Shown: positions 19,558 through 28,866 of the stretch, piece after piece | Layout: every line of letters starts with the position of its first letter | Numbering within the stretch: the first letter of the stretch is position 1 | Position numbers and translations under genes: made by a program | Origin: Parahaliea maris | GTDB taxonomy: Bacteria; Pseudomonadota; Gammaproteobacteria; Pseudomonadales; Halieaceae | DNA length: 64,000 nucleotides | Assembly: GCF_008064665.1 (NCBI RefSeq) | Contig: NZ_VRZA01000002.1 | Location: forward strand, 620,001-684,000 | Reading direction: 5' to 3' | The notes under the pieces: model-generated | What the model saw: the letters and a program-made list of their open reading frames with translations, nothing else | Database searches by the model: none | What the model was told of the DNA's origin: nothing

Positions 19558-21396
19558 GTGAGCCCAGCCCGAACACCGCATTGTCCTGCCATTTTCCCCG
19601 GCCGCGCCGGGAGCCGCTCCGCTTGTCACGTGCCCACTGTCGTCCTGCGGTGTTTGCTGTGGCTGCTCTTCCTCGCCGGTTTCTTGCTGCTACCCGGCGT
19701 GGTGCTGGCGGCGAACCTCGAGTACCGCATCGAGGGCCTGGATAAAACCCAGCGCAACAATGTCAGGGCCTGGCTGGGGGAGGCGCCGAACTCGGTGGCC
19801 GAGCGCAGTGCCTTTGTCACCACCGTCCGCGACCGGGTTGAAAAGGGGCTGCAGGCACTCGGTTACTACGATCCCGATATCGACTTTACCCTCGACAAGT
19901 CGGTCGAGCCCTGGCAGCTGACGATAACTGCGACCGCGGGAGAGCCGGTCCACCTGGACGATTACGACCTGCAACTGCTCGGCGACGCCGCCGCGGACCC
20001 TGCTTTCACAGACTATCTGGCCAAGGCCCCCCTGCAGCCCGGCGATCAGCTGAACCACGATAGTTACGAGGCCATGAAGAAGGCGCTGCTGGATATGGCC
20101 CAGCGGCGCGGCTACTTCGATGCGCGCCTCACCCGCAAGCGGGTCGAGGTGGAAGTGGCGGCCAATTCGGCCCGTCTGATCCTGCATTTCGACAGCGGCC
20201 CGCGCTATCGATTCGGCCGCCTCCTGCACGATGGCCAGTACCTCACCGATGAGCAGTTGGCTGCGCTGCAAACCTTCAATCGCGGGGACCCTTTCGAGCT
20301 CGCCAGGTTGCAGGAGTTCCAGTCGCAGTTGCAACGCACGGGCTACTTCAGCGGCGTACTGGTCCGGCCGCAAATCGACGCCGTCGAGGGGCTGGAAATT
20401 CCCCTGGCCCTCGATCTTTCGTCTGCCAAGCGGCACAGCTTCGAAGTGGGCGTGGGTTACAGTACAGATACCCGGGAGCGGGTATCGCTGGTGTGGCGAA
20501 CGCCCCACGTCAACCGCTGGGGGCACAGCCAGGAGACCCGGCTGGAATACTCCAAGATCAATCCCAGCGGGCGGGTGACCTACAACATCCCCCTGACGCA
20601 TCCCCTGGATGATGTCCTGCAATTGCGTGCGCGCCTCGAGCAGAACGAGTATGGCGACATCGACAGCCACCAGACAGAGTTCGGTGTGCGCCGGGAGTTA
20701 CGCCGTGACAACTGGATCTATGGTATTTCCCTGCGACAGCTGAATGAGCGTTGGGATGTGGCCAGCCTCAGTCAGGATGACGACTACCTGCTGCCCGGTA
20801 TCAGTCTGGCCCACAAGTACCGGGTGGGCCCGCTGGTGAATCCCAGTCGCGGTCTCAGCCAGTTCTATCAACTGGAAGGGGGCAGCGACCAGGCCGGATC
20901 GGATATCGATCTGGTGCGGGCCTACAGCAAACTGGTGTATGTGCATGCCCTGGCTGGCACTCCGCACCGGCTGGTCGGTCGCCTGGAGGCGGGGGTGGTG
21001 TTTGTCTCCGACAGCCAACGTGATCAGCTGGCGCCATCCTTGAGTTTCTTCGCCGGTGGGTCCCAGAGCCTGCGCGGCTACAGTTACCAGAGCGTTGGCG
21101 AGGAAGTAAAGGTGACGCGCAATGACGGCACCACCAATACGCTCACGGTGGGGGGGGACCGCCTGCTGGTGGGTAGCCTGGAATACCAGTATCGCTTCCT
21201 GCCGGACTGGCGGGCCGCCGTGTTTGTCGACGCCGGTGATGCCTTTAACGCCGAGGATTTTTCACCCAACTACGGGGTGGGGGCGGGCGTCCACTACCTG
21301 ACCCCGGTGGGGGCGGTCAAACTGGAAGTGGCCAATAGCGTCAGCGAGGATGACCCCAGCTGGCGGGTGCATATCAACATCGGGGCGGAGTTTTGA
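19558..21396 (+). CDS. tamA: Translocation and assembly module protein TamA (Omp85 family)
   Basis: Outer-membrane component of the TAM complex, which with TamB helps insert certain outer-membrane proteins and supports envelope lipid homeostasis. The 612 residues contain a hydrophobic export signal (about 29-50, LLWLLFLAGFLLLPGVVLA) and three POTRA domains (about 52-280, starting ANLEYRIEGLDKTQR). A 16-strand Omp85 barrel follows, with the RGY motif (SLRGYSYQSVG, about residue 507), ending in the aromatic terminus INIGAEF. The GTG at 19558 has an AGGA 10 bases upstream. A GTG at 19630 would give a shorter, more typical signal peptide and is a real alternative. tamB overlaps its stop codon. 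Confidence 0.93.
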   Translation: MSPARTPHCPAIFPGRAGSRSACHVPTVVLRCLLWLLFLAGFLLLPGVVLAANLEYRIEGLDKTQRNNVRAWLGEAPNSVAERSAFVTTVRDRVEKGLQALGYYDPDIDFTLDKSVEPWQLTITATAGEPVHLDDYDLQLLGDAAADPAFTDYLAKAPLQPGDQLNHDSYEAMKKALLDMAQRRGYFDARLTRKRVEVEVAANSARLILHFDSGPRYRFGRLLHDGQYLTDEQLAALQTFNRGDPFELARLQEFQSQLQRTGYFSGVLVRPQIDAVEGLEIPLALDLSSAKRHSFEVGVGYSTDTRERVSLVWRTPHVNRWGHSQETRLEYSKINPSGRVTYNIPLTHPLDDVLQLRARLEQNEYGDIDSHQTEFGVRRELRRDNWIYGISLRQLNERWDVASLSQDDDYLLPGISLAHKYRVGPLVNPSRGLSQFYQLEGGSDQAGSDIDLVRAYSKLVYVHALAGTPHRLVGRLEAGVVFVSDSQRDQLAPSLSFFAGGSQSLRGYSYQSVGEEVKVTRNDGTTNTLTVGGDRLLVGSLEYQYRFLPDWRAAVFVDAGDAFNAEDFSPNYGVGAGVHYLTPVGAVKLEVANSVSEDDPSWRVHINIGAEF

Positions 21397-24300
21397 AGCG
21401 CCTGCTGACCTGGTTGCCGATGATGCTGGTGCTGGTGATCGGCCTGTTCTCGACGCTGCCGTTCACCCAGAGCGGCAGCCGGGCCGTGGTCCAGCTTGTC
21501 GACAGTTACACCCCGCTGGACATCGAGTTTACCAGCGGGCGGCTGTTCGGTACGTTCGCCCTGGGCTCGGTGCGGCTGGCTAGCGAAGGGCTCACCCTGG
21601 AACTCGAGGGGGTCGAGGCAGCGCTGCGACCGGTCTGCCTGGTGCAGGCCCAGCTCTGCTTTGACGGTCTCTCGGTAGCCGCATTGCGAGTGACAGCGGC
21701 GGCCTCTGGCGAGGCCGGCGATGACGCCGACGAGGACGTGGATACCACGCCGCTGGTGTTCCCGCTGCGCGTGCTGGCGCCAGAGCTTCAGGTGGCCAAC
21801 ACCAGGATTGAGTGGGACGGCGGCAGCTGGTCCCAGGGTCGGACCCTGCTGGGAGTTGTGGTGGAAACCACCGGTATCTACATCACCCGGGGTCGTGTAC
21901 GGGAGGCTCGGCTTGCGCTGGAGTCCGGTTCGGAGGCTGACGCCGGGCGCACCGAACTGCCCGCCCTGTGGTTGCCGTTCGAGCTCGCGGTCGATCAGCT
22001 GGAACTGGTCAGGCCCGGTTGGAGCCTGGCGGGACAGGCGGGCAGCCTGGACCGTATCAGCCTGCGCGGCCGCTGGCAGCAGGATCGCCTGGAGGTGGAA
22101 CAGGCCACGGCCGCGAGGGCAGCATGGGGACAGCTGGAACTTGGCGGTGAACTGCAGTTTGCCGGTAACTGGCCGCTGGAGGCCCGGCTCAGTGCGGTCC
22201 CGGATGCCGAACTGCCGGGTATCGCAGCGCTGCAGCCGGGCCCGCTGTCGCTGTCCGCCGGGGGCGACCTGGCGGCGCTGAAATTGAGCCTGAACAGTGC
22301 CGGCCCGCGCCGGCTACAGGTCCGCGGGACCCTGGATACCCTCGCGGGCGACCTGCCTTTCGATGCCCAGGCCCGGCTCGAGTGGGATGGCGAACTGACT
22401 CTGGGCAGCCTGCTCGAGCTGCCCCCTGAGCTGGGTCCGGTTCAGCTACAGGCGCCGCTGTCTGTCTCGGCCAAAGGCAACCTGGACCGGGTTGATCTGC
22501 TGCTGGCGGGCGTAGCGACTGGACTGGGTTACCAGGACCTCGCGCTGATTCTGGAAGGCCAGTGGCAAGAGGACTTGCTACGGGTCGACTCCCTGAGTGC
22601 GCGGGAACCCGGTGAGCAGGGCAGTACCTTGCTGGCGACAGGCAGTCTGGGGCTCGGGGCGGAAACGGCCCTGGATCTTCACCTCGCTACCCCGGGCCTC
22701 ACACTGCCCAACCTGAGTGAATACCTCTTTGGCCGCGTTGACGGCGAGCTGGCGCTCTCCGGGCGTTTTTCAGACCAGGGCTGGGCCGTCGATCTGCAGA
22801 ATGTCGAACTGAGCGGAGAAGTAAACGGGCTTCCAGCATCGGCAGCTGGCCACGTCCAGCTCGACAGTGAACAGTACCTCGCTGGCGGCCAGCTGGCGTT
22901 TGCCATCAATGACGCCCTGGGCACCCTGGAACCTGTGCCCGGTTCCCAGGACAGCCGTTTGCACCTGCGGGTGGGGGACCTGGGGCGCTGGCAGCCGGGG
23001 AGTCGCGGTGCCCTGGACCTGGTTGCCCGGCTGCAGTCCAGGGCCCAGCGCGGCAGCTTCGAACTCTCCGCGGAGGAACTCGGGTGGCAGGACCTGAGGC
23101 TCGAGCAGGGAACCGCCAGCGGTCGCTTTGACCTGGAGCAGGGGGGCAGTGTTGTCGCCGATATCGCGCTGCAGGAGATCCAGCAGGGAGAACTGACCAT
23201 CTATCGCAGCGATCTCGCCCTGACTGCCAGCAGCTCCAGGATGACCCTCGACTGGCAAAGCAGCGGCGACCTTGAGGGACTGCTGTCGCTTCAGGTCGCG
23301 CGAGAGGGGGATGCATGGCGCGGTAGTCTCGCCGCGACGGAGCTCCAGACTCCCGTTGGAGCCTGGACGCTGGCCGACAGCGCCGGGTTCACCTGGAAAG
23401 ATGATACCCTGACGGTCGACGCCCACTGCTGGCAGGCGAAGGCGACAGAACTTTGCTTGCGGGCCGGACGGTTCGGCAAGACTGGCGAGTTTTCCCTTGC
23501 CCTGGCGGGGGATGCGGGCCTGTTGGCGCGGTTCGCTGCAGAGGGAGTCCAGGTGGAAGGTGACCTGAACGGGGATATTCGTGCCAACTGGACTGAGACA
23601 ACACCGCTGCAGGTGGAGGCGGTGTTCAATCTCGAACACGGCCTGCTCAGCCAGCGGATCGAAGACACCATGGCCAGCTGGTCCTGGGACCTGTTGCGGG
23701 TAGAGGCCCGCAGTGCCCAGGGGAACACGGCAATTGATGCGATTTTGCAGCGCGATCAGCGCGACGTGTTGGCACTGCAGGCGACACTGGACGGGAACCA
23801 GGGCAGTACACTCAGCGGCCGTCTGCAGCTGCATCAGCTGGACCTGGCGGCCCTGCGGCCCTTTGTTCCCCAGCTGGTCCGACTGGAAGGCAGCCTGGAT
23901 GGTGAACTGGAGCTGGCGGGTAGCGCCACCGCCCCCGAGGGCCGCGGCAGCCTGTGGTGGCGGCAGGGGGCCCTGCAGTTACTGGAAAACCCGACCGCTG
24001 TGGAAGACCTCAATCTGCGCCTGGATGTGCTCGGCGACCGTGTGCTGGTGGACGGTCGTGGCCTGCTGGGCGGTGGTGAGCTAGCCGTGAATGGTACGCT
24101 CCGCGGCCTGCCAGACTGGTCGCTGGAGCTGGCCATCGAGGGCCGCAAGAACCGCCTGGTCTATCCCCCCAGCCTGGAAGTGGTGGTGAGTCCCGAGCTG
24201 CAGGTCAGCGCGCGCGCTGACCTGGTCTCCCTCAGCGGGCGGATTGCGGTGGAGGAGGGGTTGCTGGAGCAGGACCAGCTGCCAGAGGGCAGCGTGGAGC

Positions 24301-25070
24301 TGTCGCCCGATGTGGTCCGGGTGGACTACGCCGGCAACGTACTCGAGGACCAGCAGCCCTTCGACACCAGTATCGACCTACGCTTGGCAATTGCCGACAA
24401 ATTCCGTGTGCTCGGCAGCGGTCTCGACGCCACCGTCGGGGGCGATCTCGAGGTGCGCCAGCGTCCGGGCAGCCCGCTGCAACTCTACGGCAATCTCAAT
24501 GTGGTGGGCGGCGAGTTCCGCGCCTACGGCCAGCACCTGAAAATTCGCCAGGGCAGGGTGTCCTTTGCCGGGGTACCGGACAATCCGGAGCTGGACCTGC
24601 GCGCCGAACGGGAGATTTCCCTGGAACAGGTCACCGCAGGGGTGCGGGTGTCGGGCACCCTGGATGAACCGGCGCTCCAGGTCTATACCGACCCAGCGAT
24701 GTCCCAGGCCGAGGCGCTGTCCTACCTGGTCAGGGGGCGCGGCCTGGATTCCGGTGCCGACGCGGACGGCACCGCGCTGGCCTTGTCACTGGGCACCGGC
24801 ATCGTCAACCGCAGTGCGCTGGTGGAGGGCCTGAACAATCTGCCGGGGCTCAACCAGGTGGAGTTTGGCGCCGAGGGCGGCGCGGAAGACACGGCTGCCA
24901 CCGTCAGTGGCTACATCGGGGAGAGGATCTACCTGTCCTACGGGGTCGGGCTTTACGAACCGATCAATGTGCTGACCGCACGCCTGTACCTCTACACCCG
25001 CTTGTGGCTGGAGGTGGTGAGTCGCCTGGAAAGTTCGGTCGACCTGTATTACAGCTGGGATATTGATTGA
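21393..25070 (+). CDS. tamB: Translocation and assembly module protein TamB
   Basis: Inner-membrane-anchored AsmA/DUF490 family protein, 1225 residues, spanning the periplasm to TamA as a beta-taco lipid groove. It has an N-terminal membrane anchor (LLTWLPMMLVLVIGLFSTL) and long runs of beta-strand with repeating LxLxL patterns. The conserved C-terminal TamB domain begins around GQHLKIRQGRVSFAG and ends YLYTRLWLEVVSRLESSVDLYYSWDID. Translation probably starts at TTG 21393-21395, which overlaps the tamA stop (TTGA) and is preceded by GGCGGAG. This indicates translational coupling. The gene pair order is the conserved one. Confidence 0.93.
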   Translation: MKRLLTWLPMMLVLVIGLFSTLPFTQSGSRAVVQLVDSYTPLDIEFTSGRLFGTFALGSVRLASEGLTLELEGVEAALRPVCLVQAQLCFDGLSVAALRVTAAASGEAGDDADEDVDTTPLVFPLRVLAPELQVANTRIEWDGGSWSQGRTLLGVVVETTGIYITRGRVREARLALESGSEADAGRTELPALWLPFELAVDQLELVRPGWSLAGQAGSLDRISLRGRWQQDRLEVEQATAARAAWGQLELGGELQFAGNWPLEARLSAVPDAELPGIAALQPGPLSLSAGGDLAALKLSLNSAGPRRLQVRGTLDTLAGDLPFDAQARLEWDGELTLGSLLELPPELGPVQLQAPLSVSAKGNLDRVDLLLAGVATGLGYQDLALILEGQWQEDLLRVDSLSAREPGEQGSTLLATGSLGLGAETALDLHLATPGLTLPNLSEYLFGRVDGELALSGRFSDQGWAVDLQNVELSGEVNGLPASAAGHVQLDSEQYLAGGQLAFAINDALGTLEPVPGSQDSRLHLRVGDLGRWQPGSRGALDLVARLQSRAQRGSFELSAEELGWQDLRLEQGTASGRFDLEQGGSVVADIALQEIQQGELTIYRSDLALTASSSRMTLDWQSSGDLEGLLSLQVAREGDAWRGSLAATELQTPVGAWTLADSAGFTWKDDTLTVDAHCWQAKATELCLRAGRFGKTGEFSLALAGDAGLLARFAAEGVQVEGDLNGDIRANWTETTPLQVEAVFNLEHGLLSQRIEDTMASWSWDLLRVEARSAQGNTAIDAILQRDQRDVLALQATLDGNQGSTLSGRLQLHQLDLAALRPFVPQLVRLEGSLDGELELAGSATAPEGRGSLWWRQGALQLLENPTAVEDLNLRLDVLGDRVLVDGRGLLGGGELAVNGTLRGLPDWSLELAIEGRKNRLVYPPSLEVVVSPELQVSARADLVSLSGRIAVEEGLLEQDQLPEGSVELSPDVVRVDYAGNVLEDQQPFDTSIDLRLAIADKFRVLGSGLDATVGGDLEVRQRPGSPLQLYGNLNVVGGEFRAYGQHLKIRQGRVSFAGVPDNPELDLRAEREISLEQVTAGVRVSGTLDEPALQVYTDPAMSQAEALSYLVRGRGLDSGADADGTALALSLGTGIVNRSALVEGLNNLPGLNQVEFGAEGGAEDTAATVSGYIGERIYLSYGVGLYEPINVLTARLYLYTRLWLEVVSRLESSVDLYYSWDID

Positions 25071-25073
25071 GCG

Positions 25074-25093
25074 GGGGCGCCGGGTGGCGCCCC
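25074..25093. terminator. Stem-loop between convergent tamB and OmpA-lipoprotein genes
   Basis: A perfect 8-base GC stem (GGGGCGCC at 25074-25081 with GGCGCCCC at 25086-25093, loop GGGT), four bases after the tamB stop codon. There is no T-run on either side, so it is a weak candidate for intrinsic termination. Its place between two convergent stops is the main argument. Confidence 0.45.
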
Positions 25094-25118
25094 TCTGGTA
25101 GTGAGTAAGAACGGTGCG

Positions 25119-25766
25119 TCAGATCGCCTTGGGCAGGATGTATAGCTCGACCCGGCGGTTCTGGGAGCGGCCGGCGTCGGTGCCGTTGTCTGCAATGGGT
25201 TGGTCGGGGCCCATACCGTCGACCAGCATGCGCGAACGCCCGACGCTCCGGGTGACCAGGTAATCCGCCACGGAACCGGCGCGGCGTTCCGACAGGGTCT
25301 GGTTATAGGAGCGAGCGCCGGTGCTGTCGGTGTGGCCGGTGACGCGCAGGGTGGTGTCGGCGTACTTCGCCAGCACCGTCCCCACCGAATTGAGCACCGG
25401 GTAAAAATCCGAACGCAGGTTGTAGGAATCGGTCTGGAAAGTGATGTTGCCGGGCATGATCAGGCGCAGGTTGTCGCCTTCGCGCTGGACCTGTACCCCG
25501 GTGCCCTGCAATTGCTCTTTCAGCTTGGCTTCCTGCACATCCATGTAGGCGCCGACACCGGCACCCGCCAGGCCGCAACCCAGGGCGGCATTGCGGGCGT
25601 GCTTGCTGGATTCGATGGCGCCTACCAGGGCGCAGACGGCGGCGGCACCCGCGCCGTAGGTCGCAGCCTTGCTGGCCTGCTGTTCACCGGTGTAGGGGTT
25701 GGTGGTACAGGCGCTGAGCGCCAGCATGCCGGCCGCGGCCAGGGCAGTGTTTCTGAGAGTTCCCAT
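25119..25766 (-). CDS. OmpA-family lipoprotein (YiaD-like)
   Basis: A 215-residue outer-membrane lipoprotein. The signal peptide ends in lipobox LSAC (Cys at residue 20), followed by a Gly/Ala-rich segment (about 35-75) of the glycine-zipper type. A C-terminal OmpA domain (about 100-210) carries the peptidoglycan-binding signature TGHTDSTGARSYNQTLSERR. The Asp and Arg that contact diaminopimelate are present (HTDSTG; SERRA; later SQNRRVEL). It likely tethers the outer membrane to the cell wall. Two stable hairpins lie in its leader (25793-25832). Convergent with tamB. Confidence 0.9.
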   Translation of the reverse strand: MGTLRNTALAAAGMLALSACTTNPYTGEQQASKAATYGAGAAAVCALVGAIESSKHARNAALGCGLAGAGVGAYMDVQEAKLKEQLQGTGVQVQREGDNLRLIMPGNITFQTDSYNLRSDFYPVLNSVGTVLAKYADTTLRVTGHTDSTGARSYNQTLSERRAGSVADYLVTRSVGRSRMLVDGMGPDQPIADNGTDAGRSQNRRVELYILPKAI

Positions 25767-25792
25767 TGGTCTTGACTCCTTGTGACTTGTTG

Positions 25793-25832
25793 CGCAGCGG
25801 GCACAGCCCGCTGCGACCCGTTATCGCCGGGT
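25793..25832 (-). promoter_or_regulatory. Paired hairpins in the leader of the OmpA-lipoprotein gene
   Basis: A perfect 10-base stem with loop ACA (CGCAGCGGGC at 25793-25802 with GCCCGCTGCG at 25806-25815) is followed immediately by a 5-base stem (ACCCG at 25816-25820 with CGGGT at 25828-25832). Both lie 27-66 bases upstream of the start codon on the minus strand. They could shape the 5' untranslated region; no function is demonstrated. Confidence 0.4.
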
Positions 25833-25979
25833 TGAGGTGTTGGACAAGGGGCGTGACCAAAGGTTCGAACCCCTGATGAATTGCTCACGTAAAGTAGCGC
25901 CTTTGCGCCGCGTTTTGTAGTTTAATCCCCTGTTGTGACTAAATCACGGGCGACGCCCGGGACAAGGAGTGGATTAAGG

Positions 25980-26555
25980 ATGAGCGAACAGACCACCATC
26001 GACGGTATCGACTACGGCCCCCTGGCCGCCCTGCTGGGTATCTGGGAGGGAGACAAGGGGGTGGACCGCGCCCCGGAGCCGGATGGCGAGGAGCGCAATC
26101 CCTACTACGAGACCCTGACCTTTGTGGCCGCCGGTGATGTCACCAATTGCGAGGACCAGGTGCTGGCCGTGGTGCGCTTTCACCAGGTAGTCAGTCGCAA
26201 GTCCAACAACAAGGTGTTCCACGACCAGGTCGGGTTCTGGATGTGGGACGCGGCGACCGACACCCTCATGGAGACGTTCACCATTCCCCGCGGAGTGGCG
26301 GTGGTGGCCAGCGGAACCCTGGCGTCTCCGGCCAGCCTGGACGATGAACTCGTGTTCACGGTCGCCTGTGATGTCGAGGGCACCGGGATTGCCCAGTCCG
26401 ATTACATGTTCCAGAACGGCCGCACCACGGCCTTCACCCACACGATTACAGTCAAGGGCGACCAGATGCGCTACACAGAGTCCACCGTGCTGGATATCTA
26501 CGAAAAGCGCAGTTATGACCACAAGGACGTGAATACCCTGAAACGGGTGAGTTAG
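25980..26555 (+). CDS. Heme-binding beta-barrel (nitrobindin/THAP4-like, DUF1794) protein
   Basis: The 191-residue soluble protein is predicted to form a ten-strand lipocalin-like barrel. The diagnostic N-terminal motif is LLGIWEGDKG (about residues 17-26), followed by strand pairs ETLTFVAAG, EDQVLAVVRFHQVV, DQVGFWMWDAAT and METFTIPRGVAVVASG. Nitrobindins bind ferric heme and react with nitric oxide or peroxynitrite. The usual His ligand near the C-terminus may be AFTHTITV, but I cannot verify it. The ATG at 25980 is preferred over an upstream GTG because it begins the conserved domain more closely and AAGGAG precedes it. Its stop overlaps the next start by one base. Confidence 0.75.
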   Translation: MSEQTTIDGIDYGPLAALLGIWEGDKGVDRAPEPDGEERNPYYETLTFVAAGDVTNCEDQVLAVVRFHQVVSRKSNNKVFHDQVGFWMWDAATDTLMETFTIPRGVAVVASGTLASPASLDDELVFTVACDVEGTGIAQSDYMFQNGRTTAFTHTITVKGDQMRYTESTVLDIYEKRSYDHKDVNTLKRVS

Positions 26556-27676
26556 TGGACCCGCTGAGCCAGGGTGTACTCGGCGCGGCGCTGCCCCAGG
26601 CGAGTGCGCGCCGGCGCGAGGCGGCGACGGCCGGGTTGCTCGGCTTCCTGGCGGGCATGGCGCCGGATCTCGACGTCCTGATCCGTTCCAGCGAGGACCC
26701 GCTGCTGTTCCTCGAATACCACCGGCAGTTCACCCATTCCCTGCTGTTCATCCCGCTCGGGGGGCTGCTCTGTGCCCTGGTGTTGCACGGGGTGATCGGT
26801 AAACGGCGGGGCTTCGGCTTCGGGCGTACCCTGGCGTTCTGCACCCTCGGTTATGCCACCCATGCCCTGCTGGATGTGTGCACGACCTACGGCACCATGT
26901 TGTTCTGGCCCTTCAGCGATATGCGCATCGCCTGGAATACCGTGTCGATCATCGACCCGCTGTTCACGGTGCCGATCCTGTTGCTGGTGGTCATGGGGGG
27001 ATTGCGCAAACAACCGGTGCTGGCCCGCTACGCCCTGGTGTGGGCGCTGGCCTATCTCGGCATGGGCCTGTGGCAGCGCAACGAGGCGATAGCCATCGGT
27101 GAGCAACTGGCGGCCTCCCGGGGGCATGAGCCGGTTCGGCTGGAGGCCAAACCCAGCTTCGGTAATATCCTGGTGTGGAAGGTGGTCTACCAGACCGAAA
27201 GTGAGTTCTACGTGGATGCGGTGCGCACCGGTTTCTCGCCCCGTATCTACCCCGGGGATTCGGTACCCGTACTGAATCCCGCTCGGGACCTGCCGTGGCT
27301 GGAGCCGGGATCACAGCAGGCTGCGGACGTGGACCGGTTCAGCTGGTTCAGCAATGGTTATGTGGCCCTCGATCCGCGGCATGCGGACCGGGTTATCGAT
27401 ATTCGGTACTCGTTGCTGCCCAATGAGATCGCACCGCTGTGGAGCATCCAACTCGATCCGGCGGCGGGTGATGCATCCCACGTGGGCTATATCACCCACC
27501 GGGACGGCGGGGGGCGGCAGGGCAACGCCCTGTGGGCCATGCTGAGTGGCAACCCCGAGCTGGGCGATCCCCTGTCGGCGCTCGCGGACCGGCGTATCTC
27601 AGCCGGCCAGGACGGCCTTGGCAGCGGGCAGGGCCGCGCCAGTGCGGATGGCGGCACCCTGGCTCCCCAGGACTGA
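26555..27676 (+). CDS. DUF457/YdjM-type inner-membrane metal-dependent hydrolase
   Basis: The 373-residue membrane protein starts with the family's hallmark MDPLSQGVLGAALPQ. After that come GFLAGMAPDLDVLIR (Asp pair) and EYHRQFTHSLLFIP (His motif), then HALLDVCTTYGTMLFWPF, and about four hydrophobic helices to residue 175. The remaining half is a soluble, probably periplasmic domain. The annotation metal-dependent hydrolase rests on the conserved His/Asp residues and no substrate is known. The GTG start overlaps the preceding stop by one base, implying coupling with the nitrobindin-like gene. Its last 78 bases overlap the 3' end of the convergent aminotransferase gene. Confidence 0.85.
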   Translation: MDPLSQGVLGAALPQASARRREAATAGLLGFLAGMAPDLDVLIRSSEDPLLFLEYHRQFTHSLLFIPLGGLLCALVLHGVIGKRRGFGFGRTLAFCTLGYATHALLDVCTTYGTMLFWPFSDMRIAWNTVSIIDPLFTVPILLLVVMGGLRKQPVLARYALVWALAYLGMGLWQRNEAIAIGEQLAASRGHEPVRLEAKPSFGNILVWKVVYQTESEFYVDAVRTGFSPRIYPGDSVPVLNPARDLPWLEPGSQQAADVDRFSWFSNGYVALDPRHADRVIDIRYSLLPNEIAPLWSIQLDPAAGDASHVGYITHRDGGGRQGNALWAMLSGNPELGDPLSALADRRISAGQDGLGSGQGRASADGGTLAPQD

Positions 27677-28777
27677 CTCCAGTGCGGTGAGGCAGCTCAC
27701 CAGGTTGCGCTCGCGGCTGCTGTGACCCATGAGGCCGACCCGCCAGGTCTTGCCGGCGAGGGCGCCCAGGCCGGCACCGATCTCCAGGTCGAACTCGTTG
27801 AGCAGGGCGCTGCGCACCGCGGCGTCGTCCACACCTTCCGGAATGTTGACGGCATTCAGCTGGGGCAGGCGATGGGCTTCGGCCACTGCCATCGACAGCC
27901 CCATGGCTTCGAGGCCGGCCACCAGGGCAGCGTGGTTGCGGGCATGACGGGCCCAGGCGGCTTCCAGGCCTTCTTCCTGCAGCATCACCAGTGATTCGTG
28001 CAGGGCGTACATCGCATTGACCGGGGCCGTGTGGTGGTAGGCCCGTTTGGTGTTGGCGCCCCAGTAACCCATCACCAGTTGCATATCCAGGAACCAGCTC
28101 TGGACTTTGTGTTCCCGCCCGTTGATCCGCTCCACTGCCCGCGGGCTGAAGGTGACCGGGGAAATACCCGGCACACAGGACAGGCATTTCTGGGTGCCGG
28201 AGTAGACCGCGTCGGCACCCCAGCCGTCCACGTCCAGCTCGATACCGCCCAGGGAGGTGACGGTATCGACGATGCTGAGGGCACCGTGCTCACGGGCCAG
28301 GGCACAGAGGGCGGCCGCGTCGGAGCGCACACCGGTGGAGGTTTCCGCGTGGACAAAGGCCAGCAGGCTGGCGTCGGGGTGCTCGGCAAAGGCCTCGGCC
28401 ACCTTGTCGATACTGACCGGCTGGCCCCAATCGTCCTCGACCATGACCGCCGTGGCGCCACAGCGCTCGACATTTTCCTGCATGCGTCCGCCAAACACAC
28501 CATTGCGACAGACGATGACCTTGTCGCCGGGGGATACCAGGTTGACGAAGCAGGCCTCCATCCCCGCGGAGCCGGGAGCGGAAACGGGCAGGGTGAGTGC
28601 ATTATCCGTGCGGAAAGCGTACTGCAGCAGGGCCTTGATATCGTCCATCAGGCCCACGAACAGGGGATCCAGGTGGCCGAGCGTGGGGCGGGCCAGGGCG
28701 CCGAGTACGCGGGCGGGAACGTCGGAGGGGCCTGGACCCATCAGGGTGCGCTGGGGGGGATAGAAGCTCTGGCTCAT
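27599..28777 (-). CDS. Class V aminotransferase (alanine/serine-glyoxylate aminotransferase type)
   Basis: PLP enzyme of the AGT/SGAT family, 392 residues, usual length about 380-400. It converts glyoxylate to glycine with alanine or serine as amino donor. Seen are the N-terminal LMGPGPSDVPARVL, SAPGSAGMEACFVNL at the cofactor phosphate site, the Asp of SIVDTVTSLGG, and the Schiff-base Lys in YSGTQKCLSC at about residue 196. A C-terminal domain carries WRVGLMGHSSRERN. The exact donor cannot be set from sequence. The gene is divergent from the DUF819 gene at 28867; no glyoxylate-cycle gene is nearby. Confidence 0.92.
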   Translation of the reverse strand: MSQSFYPPQRTLMGPGPSDVPARVLGALARPTLGHLDPLFVGLMDDIKALLQYAFRTDNALTLPVSAPGSAGMEACFVNLVSPGDKVIVCRNGVFGGRMQENVERCGATAVMVEDDWGQPVSIDKVAEAFAEHPDASLLAFVHAETSTGVRSDAAALCALAREHGALSIVDTVTSLGGIELDVDGWGADAVYSGTQKCLSCVPGISPVTFSPRAVERINGREHKVQSWFLDMQLVMGYWGANTKRAYHHTAPVNAMYALHESLVMLQEEGLEAAWARHARNHAALVAGLEAMGLSMAVAEAHRLPQLNAVNIPEGVDDAAVRSALLNEFDLEIGAGLGALAGKTWRVGLMGHSSRERNLVSCLTALESVLGSQGAAIRTGAALPAAKAVLAG

Positions 28778-28866
28778 GGTGTGACTCTGTTGAACAAGTT
28801 GGGGGACGGCAACCCTAGCAGGTTTTTGATAGCGACTTAAGCGCGCGCCCTTTATAGTCCCTATCC

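Noticed and set aside
25861-25875. GGTTCGAACC resembling a tRNA T-arm
   Set aside because: Only the ten-base palindrome fits. No acceptor, D or anticodon arm can be drawn around it, so it is not a tRNA gene or clear remnant.
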